From Antitrichia curtipendula (taxonomy: Eukaryota > Streptophyta > Bryopsida > Hypnales > Leucodontaceae): a DNA stretch of 64,000 bases. Where the stretch lies: positions 37,820,001 to 37,884,000 of the forward strand of contig OX579635.1 in the NCBI GenBank assembly GCA_951230915.1, written 5' to 3'. Positions 44,691 through 61,411 of this stretch are shown one piece after another (the first letter of the stretch is position 1; every line of letters begins with the position of its first letter). The notes beneath the pieces are model-generated. The model was given only the letters and a program-made list of their open reading frames with translations, searched no databases and had not been told where the DNA came from. The translations under genes and the position numbers were made by a program.

Positions 44691-45375
44691 TTCAAATAAG
44701 TTTTGCTGTCAGGCACTAATTGAAAGAAAAAAATAAATTCAAAATCCGGTTCAAATTTTTTTTGTACTGGGTTTCAAATCTCTAATTTTTTATGCTGAAA
44801 AACTGATTTCAAAGTTTGGGAATTAAAAAAAAGAAGGTGACTTCTATTCTTTAAAAAAATGTTAAGTAGAAGTAGGTACAAGATAGAGGGAAAAAATAAA
44901 TCATTAACAGCTCTAAGATGGAATTGGAACATACTAATTCTAATGGTGAGATTGTTCTAACAATCAAATTTAACCTAAATAAACTTCTTTTTGAAAAATG
45001 TGAAAACTGAGACCAAAAACAAACCCCGTGGGTTATTTTTTCAAGAAGATGTTCTCCTTGTCCGCAAAACAAGACACCCCATAACTTTCTCATCACTTAT
45101 CCATATGAAACAAAACAAACCTTTCCATATAACCAAACAAAAATATTATCTCTTAAAAACAAAAACAAAAGTTTAAAAAAAAATTGTTTCAAGCTTTTGT
45201 GGTTTTGTTTTGCTACATGGCAAACTAAAAAAGAACCCAGCTTATTTTAGTGTAAGCCACATAACTTTTGCTCTCAGGCACCAATTGAAATAAAAATAAA
45301 AATTCTTAGAAAGTCAGTCTGTTTTGTTTTTTCTATCTTCAAAAACAGTTACAAAAAATCAAGCCAAAAATTGAG
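44691..45375. repeat. decayed copy of the CTCCC-subterminal TTAA family
   Basis: 'aacagctctaagatggaatt', 'ggtgagattgttctaa' and 'gcaccaattgaaataaaaa' follow the order seen in 31915-32712. Terminal TTAA repeats could not be matched. Confidence 0.5.
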
Positions 45376-45379
45376 TTCA

Positions 45380-46950
45380 TACGTAAACTTCGAAACAAAG
45401 TCACATGATTGAGTTCGCGAGTTCATTTCGGGAATGAAATGCTAATTTCAGTATGATCCACCAAGAAACAATCTTGTTCGTTCTCGTAAAGCTTCCAGGC
45501 ATTTGATCCTCAGGTTTCTGCAGAAGGATCCCTTGCAAGCGTTTTGGGCAGCTAAACTACATGGTGAAGATCGACAATGTGCTGATTGAATTCTTCCTCA
45601 AAGCTAGCTTTAATTGTTTGTCACGGCGATTGAACATGTCTCTTGTTGATCTTGCAACTTCATCATTCTACAGTCGATCGTCCAACACTTTCAACCCTTT
45701 TCTTCAGATATATATATCTTGGACTCAATCCGGTACTTAGGCGAATCTGAAACAATCTCGGTTTGAGCATGGATAGGAACCGTGAAGAAGTATCTTCAGA
45801 AGTTGGGCATTTAATTTAGCTGGCATCTTTGTATCGCATCCTCCCGAATTCAACGGCCGGATTCTTCTGTAACCAACAAGCCAATGAATGTTTCGGTTAG
45901 CAAATGAATGGTCGAGTATGTTATAAAAAAAACACGCATGGCAACGTCCCAAGTATCGGAAGAAGTCTGGAATCGAAGCGAGAGCATCATCAATTTCTAT
46001 CATGTATAAAGACCCCTATGGGTCATCTGTAGCAGAGGTAGACACACCGACCCCATTGCGTGGAGAATGGTTGGGGTGATCCTGTGAAGTACCTAAACCT
46101 TACGTAGTGGAATGAGTTAAAGTTTAGGTCTATAGAGGAGCGCTGTTAGGCGCGTAGCTATGTAAAATAATCAGGCTACGGAGCACCGTGTAGGGTAAAT
46201 ACGAAGAAGGAATCCTATTACTAGCTGAGCCTTAAGTTTGGATTTTGTTAAAAATATGAAGGGTCACCCAACCATTCTCTCAGCGGTGGTGGATGAGGTG
46301 TCCCAAGGTCTCTTGTTTCACAGGTGACGCCTCATCTCATCGTGAGGATGACGACAACTCTTCTTCCTCCCTCAAAACTCGTGACCAATTTTCCTGCGAC
46401 ACATTAAACGATCCCATGAAATCCAAAATTGCAGCCACAAGAGGAAACTCGGTCTAACAACCTCAACCTTCAAACCACAGGAAATATATATATTTAGCAT
46501 ACTGAGGGTCATCATGAGAGAGACATCAATTCACATTGATCGATCTCAACCTACTGTCATACAGAAACTAGTAGAAAGATTCTACGAATTGAGAGGCAAG
46601 TCGATCAGTGAAATATTTGAACAGCAACTTATCTTATCTATACGTCCCCCAATTGTGATCGATGATAATTAAGAATGAGCATGATCGATCTTTTGCAAAA
46701 GACACACACTCTCTCTCGATCTTGCACCTTTCGTTTTTCTTGCACTTCTGCTAATTAATACAAGCTGCAGATCAAGCTAGTGACTGTGACACAATTGTGC
46801 ACAGCACAGCTAGCAACTTCGATCGGTGAATACCTGGATCGATCGATGATACTAGCTAGATGCTAACCAACAGGAGAACCTCGAAGTACTAGCTGTACCA
46901 ACTTGGAAAAAGTTCCTAATTTTTTGGGCCTCGAAATATTTAGACACACA
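45380..46950. other. CpG- and GATC-rich island of unknown nature
   Basis: Composition changes sharply from the AT-rich flanks: CpG dinucleotides and the words 'gatcgatc', 'ctcgatc' and 'gtcgatc' are frequent, especially 46530-46850. An 88-codon frame lies on the minus strand (45737-46003) and 46950-47216 is open on the plus strand; neither resembles a known family. It may be an RNA gene, a diverged gene remnant or an unmethylated regulatory region. Confidence 0.4.
46065..46283. other. inverted repeat able to form a 19-20 bp stem
   Basis: 'gagaatggttgg' at about 46071 pairs with 'ccaaccattctc' at about 46268, and the adjoining 'gtgatcc' pairs with 'gggtcac' after a one-base bulge. The loop is about 170 bases and contains its own small hairpin ('acctaaacc' with 'agtttaggt'). 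It could be a long-loop microRNA-like precursor or the ends of a small transposon; no target duplication was seen. Confidence 0.4.
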
Positions 46951-47217
46951 TGCACGAGAATCACAGCAGATTAATTAACATTCAACCTGGAAAACCCCCA
47001 GAATTAATGAATGTGGCATCATTCTCAATTGGTACGTGTCATCTCGATCATTTTCCTAATCTTCACGTATGTACAGAGTTTGCAGGCAGCCTTGCAGAAC
47101 GTACATTGACCTCTCTCCGACTGAAACTAACATCTCAGTATCTCAATGCAGTAGAGTTTCTCCGTCGTGGCATGTTTCGATTGGTTAACAAGAGGCAGAT
47201 TAAGACTGATAAATAAT

Positions 47218-47479
47218 CACTGGGAAATTTGAAGCATTCAGTCCGGGGTAGACTCGGGTGTTTTAGCCCTCAATGTAGCCCCCTCCAGCACTAATAAAAA
47301 AGAGAGGGGGGGCTAAAAAAATAGCCCTGAAATTGTGCGAAAGTAAAGGCTACATTTGAAGTTCAACCCAGATAGGAAGCCACAGGTAGCCAAGCTGCAA
47401 ATAGCTTGGGGTTACTTCAATTTATTTTAGCCCCCCTCACTGTATAGCCTGGGGGCTACTCCACTCAGATTTCCCAGTG
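47218..47479. mobile_element. CACTG-ended MITE (CACTA superfamily)
   Basis: 262 bp. Ends read inward as CACTGGGAAATTTGA and CACTGGGAAATCTGA. Exact 3-bp target duplication AAT at 47215-47217 and 47480-47482. The interior has several 'tagccccc' and 'gggggcta' words in both orientations. Ends and target length are those of CACTA/EnSpm-type elements. Confidence 0.85.
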
Positions 47480-47579
47480 AATGCTCACTACTTGCATTCT
47501 GCAAATTTTCAACAGGGTTGGGTATGAAGTAGAAATTTCATTAGTTTGGCAGTGAAAGAAATATGAGAGAATCTCTACT

Positions 47580-47696
47580 CACTAGTGCAAAAGGGATGTT
47601 TAAATGACAAGGTTTAAATGACATTTTTCTGAAAAATGTCATTTCAACATGTCAATTAAGCACTTATGTCATTTAAACACCTCTTTTGCACTAGTG
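47580..47696. mobile_element. 117-bp CACTA-type miniature element
   Basis: Ends read inward as CACTAGTGCAAAAGGGA and CACTAGTGCAAAAGAGG; the arms continue with 'gtttaaatgaca' on both sides, so most of the element is palindromic. 3-bp target duplication ACT at 47577-47579 and 47697-47699. Far too short to encode a protein. Confidence 0.9.
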
Positions 47697-47699
47697 ACT

Positions 47700-51805
<4,106 letters not shown>

Positions 51806-52520
51806 TATAATTTAATATTCATAGTCCCGCAATCACCGCTTTGGACACTCTACTACACTACTTCAATCAAAGCCCAATAAACATGTAGCCAACATTTACA
51901 TCTTCAAAGTGCAAGTTTAAAAAAAAATGCAAGTTGTGAATCATACTGCTTTGTGTTTTCAAATGCAAGTGTCTTATTTGAAGTCTGTCGATCAAGTATC
52001 ACATTATGTCCATGGGGATTTTCTTAAAGAGCCTGGTTAATGGTCTGTTTTAAAATTGCAATGACTTTCATTTGTGCACTCAAGCAAGCATTCCACTTGT
52101 TGAGAATTTTGCACAGTGGAAAACAATGTTTGATAGAATCTACATCAATTCGGATACTTGTGCAATAATCTTGGAACTTTTGAATGTGAAGCCCTCGGTT
52201 TGCACATGTTACTATCAATTTAACATTCATATGAAAATTGATTGAAGTAGCTCCATTATTAACGTTTCAATCGGTTGTCATTAACTAACTTATCTCCAAG
52301 AATTTCTTTAAGACATTGGTAGTGTAAGTGATAAGTTGGTGTAATTATATAAATCTCAAAGTTTGGATACCCAAACAAGAAGCATCATGTCAAGGATTTG
52401 ATCTAAACAATGTCATGTAGAGACTTTCTTCTCTAACAATGTCCTCACAACATGGGCAAGTTTGAAAGGTAGGTAGATGATTCAAGTGGATGGAGCACCT
52501 GTACTACTGGCTTTGTCAAG
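51806..52520. other. intergenic sequence, nothing recognised
   Basis: No gene, RNA or element boundary recognised. Confidence 0.35.
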
Positions 52521-52524
52521 TCAA

Positions 52525-52690
52525 ATCGCACGGCATTGGAGATTGTTGTTTTCTTTTCAAACCGCACCATTGTTGATTTTTGAAAGGGGGTACTATTTTC
52601 TTTTCAAATTGCACGGCTATTGATTTTTAGGAGGGGGTGTATTATTTTCTTTTCAAATCATACGGGTGTTGATTTTTCAAATGGGAAGGG
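52525..52690. repeat. minisatellite, about 48-bp unit, three copies
   Basis: Units starting 'ttttcttttcaaa' at 52549, 52596 and 52646, each followed by a 'gcac' or 'atac' word, 'ttgattttt' and a G-run. Copies are diverged. Confidence 0.75.
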
Positions 52691-53539
52691 ATTTCAGGAA
52701 GGGGTTGCTTGTCTCTTCTTAGAAGATAGCACAATAGATAGTTTGTAAGATTACCGGACCCAATTGTACATTATTGGTTTGTATATCAAATTGAAAAAAA
52801 AAAACCTCGTTGCTTATAAAAGTCTATTTATTCTTTTAAAGCAATTAATTGATTCTAACATACCAAACTTGTCCTCATGGTCTCACTTTTTATATTAATT
52901 TTTTGGAATTTTTTGACATATATAAAATTTCATGAGTTTTCCTGCAAAAGTAAAGTTGAAAATATACATGCTTTAAGTAGAGTTGAAAATTATTACATGC
53001 AAAAATTATTGTACATTGGGGTCAAATTCATTAGGCCCCTTACAAAATCATTTATTTCTTGCTTGAATTTTTATTCATTAACTTGATTTAGAATTTTTAG
53101 AAGTTTGCTTTACTAGATTCAAAATATTTCATGACCTTTAGCATGATTCAAAATATTATGTGAATTTTAAAAGTACGCATAGCTTTACTAGTATTCAAAG
53201 TTTTACCAATACTTGCGGCTTTACCGGTACTCACCCAATACTCATGACTTTGACTTTGTGGATTTTTTGAGGATTAAGATTATTTTGTTAATATTTCATA
53301 CAATATTCAATTATGCCACATTATAGTTTCTAAATTATATTTTTTTAACACTTGGAAAATATTGAATAATTTGTGTGCTTTTTACTTTATAAAGAATGAA
53401 TGTTCCAATCTTAATTTATAATATGTATATATGTAGGTGACTCCTAAAACAAAAATATATATTATTATTTTTTTAATTATTCAAAATGTTTTCCAAAATT
53501 GATTAGTATCAAGAAAATAGTTAGTTGAATCCTTACTTG
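52691..53539. other. AT-rich intergenic sequence, nothing recognised
   Basis: No gene found. Short related phrases 'ttactagtattcaaag' and 'ttaccggtactcac' recur around 53190-53240. Confidence 0.35.
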
Positions 53540-53543
53540 TTAA

Positions 53544-54059
53544 CCTATAAATGCCCAAACAATCATTTTATAGTCATTGCCAGACTTCAGTAGCATTTTG
53601 GATGGAAAAAAACATTTTTTATAGTTTTTTTTCAACGCCAACTAGATCTGGTTATTTGTCTAATTTTGTATTCAACACTAAAATCACCACATTTAAAAAA
53701 TAATAATGAGGATAATCATGCAAAGTGATTAGTATTTGTCTAGTGTTGTGAAGTTTTGAATTTGAAAAAAGTATTGATATTCTTATTGTCAAATTTCATG
53801 CTTTTATCATTGATCAATTAAAACTATAGTTTTGACCAATTATAAAAATATTCAAATGTTAAAGATAGAAATGATACTTTTGGTGAAATTTTGAAGTCAA
53901 AACTACAAAATTTATTCAAAACAAATTTATAAATACTTTTGAAATTTTGACCTATTAATATTTTTAACTTTTGATGCCTTATAATATCTCCTAAATGGTT
54001 ATGGAATATATATTTATAACACATTTGTGTGTTCTCTAAAATCCTTGGGCCTTCAGGAA
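53544..54059. mobile_element. TTAA-flanked element, TAAATGCCCA family, short copy
   Basis: 516 bp, TTAA at 53540-53543 and 54060-54063. Ends read inward as CCTATAAATGCCCA and TTCCTGAAGGCCCA, recognisably the family of 17312-17959 and 24455-25088, but the interior is more diverged. Confidence 0.75.
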
Positions 54060-54063
54060 TTAA

Positions 54064-57000
54064 AGGGATAAGCTATTTAAAAAATTGTTCTAAATTTATT
54101 TTAAAAAAGTAGTTCATTTTCAAATGCAAAAACAATAGGCGTTTTTGCATGTCCAAATTGTCTAAGTTTTTTTTGAGCTTGTTAGAAGTCCAAAAGTGGT
54201 TCTACACTCTCATTGCATGTATTTTGAATACTATGGTATATAAAACTCGATATAAAAGAACTCATAATTTTCAAAGTATTATTCATGAGAACCTAATTTT
54301 CAAAGTGTTAGAAGAAAAAAAATCTAGAAGTAATCATAAGTTCTCATGGACAAAGGTTGAACATTCTAGAATATGTAGGGACCAGTTTTATAAACAAGTC
54401 ACATTAGGTGCACTTACCTTATTTGCTTCACAATAATTTTCTCCTCAAATATCTTTGATAATTTCTGTTTTTTCCTCTCATTTTATTTTTCCCAAATTTC
54501 ATGCCTAAAAAGAATTCAAGCCCCTAAAATTTCTCAAGAATTATCTCTTCCTCTCTTTATCTAAAGTAAAACAAAACATTGTAGGCAGAATTGCTAGAAT
54601 ACCAAGTTAAAGTACTAGTTCCAAAAATACAAGGGCATTTTTATGGGCAAGATAAAGTATGTAATATCATGAATGAGTGAAACTGGGAGCTTGTAGTGAG
54701 CAACACTAAATTCTTGTTAAAATTTGGAAAGGTCTCAATGAGGCCCCCCATAATGAATAGTAGATGTATACATATACACCCTAAATACCGTTACTAAAGT
54801 TGTTGTAGCTATTTGTTACCAAGTATATTGTATCCTTAGAAAATTCAAAAATACCTACTACTATGCTATACCCACTTATTACAGCCTAGCATGTAATCCA
54901 TTTTGTTCACAATGTTATCCTTGGACATGCACATTGCTTGTGCTTAATGGCACCATTTACCTCCAAAAAAGATCCAACCCCAATCTACTATGGATTTAGG
55001 AATTTTGAACCAAAGCTTGACAAAATAACAACTCTCAAGCCACATGACAACTTAAATTCTCTTATTTGCATTTGGCGCAAGTGGGGTGTAGCTTGAGAAA
55101 GAATAGATTCAAGTAGGTATTATTGCCTTAGCATCCCCTTGCCTATATTATAGGAGCTAAAACGTCTCCTTAGATCTCATTTCCTCTATTGCCTTGCCAT
55201 TTAGTAATCCCTTCTTTGTTGGAGCTGCTGAATATTGCCTCTTTTTACTGTCTTCATACTTTGTAACCTCTATTACCCATCTTGTTCTTGTGTTGGTCAT
55301 GTACCCTACTTCTACCCTACTTTCTTTGTGATGTACAGTTGTGTCCACTATAGTTTCTGTGCGACTACTATTAGCTCACTATTGATCTCCTTGATGCTTT
55401 ATGAAGATGGTCCATGCTTTGGATTTGAGTTTGCTGCTAGTTGAAGCAACACCAATTTCAAAGATTTTTGTGGTCACTCACCACTCTTGTGACCACACAT
55501 GGCCAATGCTATGTCATGTTTGACTAAAATTTTCCTTTGCTTTGTTAGTTCATTGCTCTCAAACATTGTTGTCTTGTAGGTGGCTTATCTTATGGACTTG
55601 CATTGTGAGCTAACCTTTTGTCTGTACTTCAATTCGGCAAGAAACTCCCCAAGTAATTCTATTCCTCCATTGAGATTGCACCATAGGTGGAAGACTCTGG
55701 CCTTGACGAGATCATTGTTGTATTGTTGGCCCTTGGTTGTGCTTCCATCATGGCCTTACATCTAGCTCATAGCTATGTCCTCATTGGAGACTTTATGTAA
55801 GCCCTTGATGATTGTGAGTTCCCATTTCATCACTTAGGACTCATGACTTTGAAGAGGGGGGATTTTTACAATTTTGAATGTACTTTTATATACAAAAAGC
55901 CCATAAAAAGTGTAAAACCAAAATAGGTATATCACATGCCAATATAGCATTTGGTTCTAAATAGAACGTTTCTTTAATTACAGCCAAAACCCGTATGTAA
56001 ATAGAGTAGAAACCTAAAATTTGTATAAAGTAAGCGTTTAAAGTAAAAATTGCCCAAATTGTCTAAACCTACTATATATGTGACACATACTGACAAAATT
56101 GATTTGAAAAAATTCCAGTGAGATCCTTAGGTCGAGTTCCAAAGATAGGTTTTAGTTTTCCCATTACTTTGATGAAATAGTAGAAATTTCAATTGTTAGC
56201 CTTCAAGTGAAGAAAACTCAAGATGGACTTGTAAAGGGAATCTACGACTCAAGATAGTAGTTTGAGGTGGAAATCATGCTAGAAGTCCAACAATGCAGTC
56301 AATTTGCTAAGATTTCCTTTCATGTAATTTTTTTTTTATTTGTTGAAATTTAAAGGAGTTGAGGGATCTGATTCTCCTTCTTCAAATGTGCAAGGTAAGA
56401 ATGTGAGCTTGTACATTTTTTTTGGAATTCCATGAGAGGTTCTTCAAAAAGTTCCGTAATTTTTTGATAGCCAAAAGATATTATTTCAAGTGATCAACCG
56501 CCAAAATTCATGATGAAAAATTTGTAAATATTACTCGGATTGTGGTAAAATCTCACTCAAAATTAACATAGATTTTTTTATATTAATAAGATTATTTAAT
56601 AAGTTTCAAGACATTCCAATAGCCAGAAGTACTTGAACCAACAAGATTCTTTAAAATCGGTGAATTTGAAGAAAATTAGTAGAATTGACTAATGTTCTAG
56701 GGGCATATGAAATCAAAATGGGATTGAAGAGGGGTCTTTTTTTACTCCCTTATATCCATTAAAGAGTCCAAGCTAGTTACTTTTCATAGAAAAATCCAAC
56801 TTCAAATGTTGAAGTTTTACCCCATAGTGGTGTTAAGTTGATGCTAGGTTTCATTGCATTTTGAATAGGAAAGAAAGGCATGGGATTGATCTCTACAGCT
56901 AATGGCCATCTGAAGCCAATGGTGCAATCTCTTTATGATTAGGAGTCTTTCTCCAGTAGTTAAGTTTTTGACCATTGTAGAAAGTAAAAAAATTGGGAAT

Positions 57001-57585
57001 TTAGATGAAAATCTTAGTTGATAAGATTACCGTTAGGAAATGAGAGGAGGTGGGTGCCTTAGAAGAATATTTAAGGACACAATTGCTCCTCTCAAATTGT
57101 GCTTAGCCAAAACACGGCAAAACTTTGACCATAGGTGTGTTAGACAAATCGTCAACCAAAAGTCACACTTGTTGCAAGAATATTTGACTTCCAACAGGGA
57201 GTCACTCCCCAAAGTGCAATTTGCCATGACATATAATATTTCTTTTTAAAATTTAATTAGTGGCTAGAATTAGACAAAATACTAAATTAGAAGGCAATTA
57301 GGAAGGAGGGAGGGAGATTAGAGATAGGTAGAAGCTCCATAAAAGTCAGAAACCTACAAAATAGACAAATTAGCAAAAGATTCATTGCTTGGAAGGCACA
57401 ATGAACAAATGTTAAGCACCCAACAGAGTAGGAATTGCCCTAAAACAAAAGAACTTGGTTGGATTCCGCTTGTATGTCAAGGGTGGACCTAAAAGTGCTC
57501 ACAATGATATTTCCTAAACCACCTTGGTGGTTATCAAAGGCTGATGAACAGGCACCGCCTTTTCCAAGCTCATGTCGCAAAAGAT
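54064..57585. other. intergenic sequence, possible dead coding remnants
   Basis: Between 55150 and 55860 open frames are interrupted and the base composition is less AT-biased, as expected of an old coding remnant, but no family was recognised. The remainder holds no supportable feature. Confidence 0.35.
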
Positions 57586-57591
57586 TCACTA

Positions 57592-57894
57592 CACTAAACA
57601 GGGTATTTAGTGTTGGCAACACTATTTGCGAACCATGACACCAAATATCATTTACCCTACTAAAGTAAGTAACATTAAATGTTATTTCTAACACTAAATA
57701 TACTCTATGGTAAATCTGAAATCTGAAATCTGAAATCTGAGATCTGAGATCTGAAATTTGAAATCTGAGTTGGCGAAGGCGGCGCATTGAAGTTTAGCAC
57801 TACACTAATCGTCCTAAAATTGACATTTAGTGTAGGGTCAAGTAGGATGGTAATTATACTAAATGTAATCCAACACTAAATACCCTTTTTAATG
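57592..57894. mobile_element. TA-flanked MITE rich in ACACTAAAT, copy 2
   Basis: 303 bp between TA at 57590-57591 and 57895-57896. Ends read inward as CACTAAACAGGGTATTTAG and CATTAAAAAGGGTATTTAG. The interior is in opposite orientation to 28743-29017 and includes about seven 'gaaatct' or 'gagatct' heptamers in tandem (57716-57768). Confidence 0.75.
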
Positions 57895-57896
57895 TA

Positions 57897-58787
57897 GTAC
57901 ATTTGCCTTATTCACTTCGACTTCAATGTTGTTCTTGTTGTAGTCTTCATCCTACTCAAGGCAATGTCTCAAAACGACCATTCCTCTTCTCTGGCACTAT
58001 CCCCCTAATTCTAAACTTTTTCTTCTAACTTTGATTGTTATAATCTTTCATTCCTATGGTCAAAATTTATAGAATTTTCTATATACATTTTCACAGTAGT
58101 TCAGCACAAATTTTTATACTTAGAATTTTGAAAAGAATACAAAAGGAAAACAATTCTTTAGAATATGAATAAGAAAAGCATGGCTTGGGCCTATATATGC
58201 TATGAAGCATGACTAGTTGTACTACCCTATATGGAGGTTAGTTTCATAAATGATTTGGGAAAAATTGGACCATGTCTAAAATCTGAAAAAATTTACAACA
58301 ATTTTTGAAAATATAAAATATTGATTGTTGCAAATATTGAATATTAAAAATTTATTTTTGAGAAAATTTTGAAAAACACACTCATTTACTCTTGAATAGA
58401 AAAAAATCAATTCATTTCATCAAAGTGAATTCAAATTCTAAATTTAATGGCTCCTAAACATCACTGCAAATGACATTGAAACATTACAATGCACAAAGAG
58501 GAACGTCAAAAAGTTAGGAAGGGCAATGCGCAAAGAAGAATGTTGAAAATCCAAGAAGGGCGACTTGCTGAAAGCCAAAAAAATCAAATTACGTTGCCAA
58601 ATCATCAACTTGCAAAAATTATAATATTTTGATATGGAGGTGCCAAAACTGACCTACCCAATATCCAATAGGCAACTATATTATTAGGAAAGGAATAGAT
58701 TATTGGTTAACATAACATTCAATAGCCTTCAACGAGGCTGCCTTTTCCTCTTTGGAGTCATCATATACAATTTCCATCCTCACATCA
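57897..58787. other. AT-rich intergenic sequence, nothing recognised
   Basis: No gene, RNA or element boundary recognised. Confidence 0.35.
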
Positions 58788-58791
58788 TTAA

Positions 58792-59761
58792 CCCCTCATC
58801 GCCAAAGCTCTAACCATGTCAAAAAAAAACTTGCTTTTCAAGTGTTATAAGTCTAAATGTGAGGAAGGTGTGAAAATCTCAACCGTACAATCTTGTAGTA
58901 TGCATGTTGTAGATGGTGTAAGTAAAATTTGGGGTCATTTGACGTATAGATTGAAAGATTAGAATGTTTTAGTGTTGAAAAAAGATGCTGAAATTTTCTT
59001 AAAAACACATTTCGAGGTAGAATTCGATTTCTAAACCTACTCACATGAAAAAACTTTAAACTACAAGGTGATTCTAAACCAAAAGACAAACACTTTGGTG
59101 GAAAAGAAAACACATTTAATTGACATTTAATTTGACTCATTGCATTTGCAAAATTGTTTTGAAATGTCAAAAACAGTGAAAAAAGTAGCAAAAAAACACA
59201 TCTACAGCTAAACCTACCTCTGCTAAAATGCTTCTCAGTCAATCATATCTTCTTGGATTGATATGAAACTTTTACCACAAGAATTAGACTAGTACGTGAA
59301 ACTTTTCCATCCAAATTATTGGAAAAAACCCCTGTATGAAGAAGTTATAAGTCACCAAAGTTCATTGTAATGCAAAAATGTCTGGATTTTGAACTTCGAA
59401 TTGCTCCCAAGCATTCAAAACAACTTGGGTTGACATGAAAATTTAAACACAATAACTAGACTTAAAGGGAAACATAACACAACAAATTTTATTGAAAACG
59501 AACATTGGATGAAGGAGATACAAGCCCCCGAAGTTGCAGCCTTCAAATGCAGTTTGGTGAATTCAAATTGAACCTATGAACTTCGATTGGCTTTCAAGAA
59601 ATCAATAAAGCTTGTATTGATCTGAAAATTCTACCACATAAACTAGAAGAGAGAGCGCAACTTTACCAACAAGTTTTATTGAATTTGGACATTGGATGCA
59701 AAAGTTTCAGCACTTTGAATTTTCTGTGAGGACACTTTTGGTCCCGTGCGGCAATGAAGGG
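58792..59761. mobile_element. TTAA-flanked element, intact relative of 29900-31208
   Basis: 970 bp, TTAA at 58788-58791 and 59762-59765. Ends read inward as CCCCTCATCGCC and CCCTTCATTGCC. Collinear in reverse with 29900-31208 but without the TA-type MITE. A 129-codon minus-strand frame (58853-59242) is shared in shadow form with the other copy but shows no transposase motif. Confidence 0.85.
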
Positions 59762-59765
59762 TTAA

Positions 59766-60099
59766 ATTAAGCTTTGGTACCAAGATGGTGGCAGTACATT
59801 TATGGTTGCTTCATTATTTTTTTGCTAATTTTAGGACTGAAATACAAGTCTACAAATAATTAGAGGAAAATGGTTTGCCAGAATTCCAAAGAATCCACCA
59901 CCAAAAATACATTGAAAGGTACATTGCATGCACTGCATCATTGACATTTCTTGAAGTGGAAGGTAGAGACGTCATTTTTATACTGAATTTAATTGTTCAC
60001 GATGAGCCCTCAAAGGGTATGGGATAATTTGAAGATGAGAGCTTGACCACTCATTGTCAAAACAAAAAATTATGCTTGGAGTAGAATTTCATATCTTAT
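59766..60099. other. intergenic sequence, nothing recognised
   Basis: No gene or repeat boundary recognised. Confidence 0.35.
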
Positions 60100-60440
60100 T
60101 TAGGCATAGTAGAATAGTTTTTCTTTAAAAAAATTGAACCACAAAAAGTTATTAAATCAAGCTAAATTTCATCTCCAAAAATCCGTTTGAGATATCAAGT
60201 CTCCAATAAAAAGTTATGGACAAATTTCATAGAGGATGTTTGAAAATGTCAAAAAAATGTTCTCTCCAAGCCTTCTCTGAAATTTATCCATAACTTTTTG
60301 CTGGAGGAATAAAATCTCAAACGGATTTTTGGAGATGAAACTTTACTTAATTTCCCAATTTTTTTTAGTTATGAGTTTTTTGAGAAAACTTATCCTATTG
60401 TGCCTAAATGAGGTTTCCAATTTTACTTCAAACACAATTC
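60100..60440. repeat. foldback element, copy 2
   Basis: Two arms face each other around about 60270: 'ccgtttgagatatcaag' with 'aagttatggacaaattt' on the left, and 'aaatttatccataactt' with 'aaatctcaaacgga' on the right. Pairing continues outward through 'aatttcatctccaaaaatc' against 'gatttttggagatgaaa'. Same family as positions 1-137 and 61850-62120. Confidence 0.7.
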
Positions 60441-61409
60441 CTACTCTAGTTTGACTTAATTATGAGTGGTTGAGCTTCTACTCATTCTAATTTACACATC
60501 CCACATGGATTGTATTACTTCCTACCACCAAAAATCTCTCTCCATGTATAATTTTTCTTCTCACTTTATAATTCAAATTATTATTGGCTTTTGTATCAAT
60601 GCATGCTATTTGTTTGGTTCATTGTATTCAATGAATAAAAAATATTGACTATCCATACATTTTTAATGTATTGGAGCTTACTTCAATATACACAATATAG
60701 TTGGGACCATATGAACTTACTTCAATTCTCTAACAAATATTGACACCTGTAATTTAGCTAATGTTGGATGTAGAATATTCCACATCATTCCGTTGGAGGA
60801 AAGGCAACGCAAACTCATTGCTACTGAATATTATGTAATGCAACTACTTTCAATAAGTTTGTCATTTACAATAGTTTTCATATTAAAAGCACTCCTAATT
60901 GACACATGAATGGCGTGGTGAAAGTTGATCAAGCTCACCATTGCCAAAAGCACAGCTCTCCATATTAACCCATTGTGGAGACCATGCCTGGAACTCAATT
61001 TCTTGTATTACATTGGCAAAGTTGTGGAGCAAATCATGAGATTAAAATATTAAAAATAAAAATTAAGGGGTAGAAACTATGCCTCAATAAAGAGCATGTT
61101 CTATGTATTTATAGTGCATACAAGCTCTTTCTTGCAGAAGGCTTCATGTTAGGTGTAAGCTTACTCTGCTTGAACAATACACATTCATGTTTGGCTACCG
61201 GCAAGAGTGGTCAAAAAGCAGTTACCCTATCTGCTCTACTGAATTGTAGAGTGTGTGTGCTGACAAGAAGCTAGTCTTGGATTCTTCAATCTACTTGTAC
61301 ACTTAAAAAATATCACTTTTCAAAAGATTCAGCATTGAAATCATAAAGTTTAAAATACATTCAACAACCACTTCACGTACATTTGAAAGCAACTTATTGT
61401 GAGTAAGTT
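60441..61409. other. intergenic sequence, nothing recognised
   Basis: No gene, RNA or element boundary recognised. Confidence 0.35.
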
Positions 61410-61411
61410 TA

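Noticed and set aside
57716..57770. Heptamer repeats as a possible CRISPR-like array
   Set aside because: The units are contiguous 7-mers without spacers, inside a plant MITE.
58853..59242. 129-codon minus-strand frame as a possible transposase
   Set aside because: It lies in a 970-bp element whose relative at 29.9-31.2 kb has a disrupted frame. No DDE-type or zinc-finger motif is present; chance openness is more likely.
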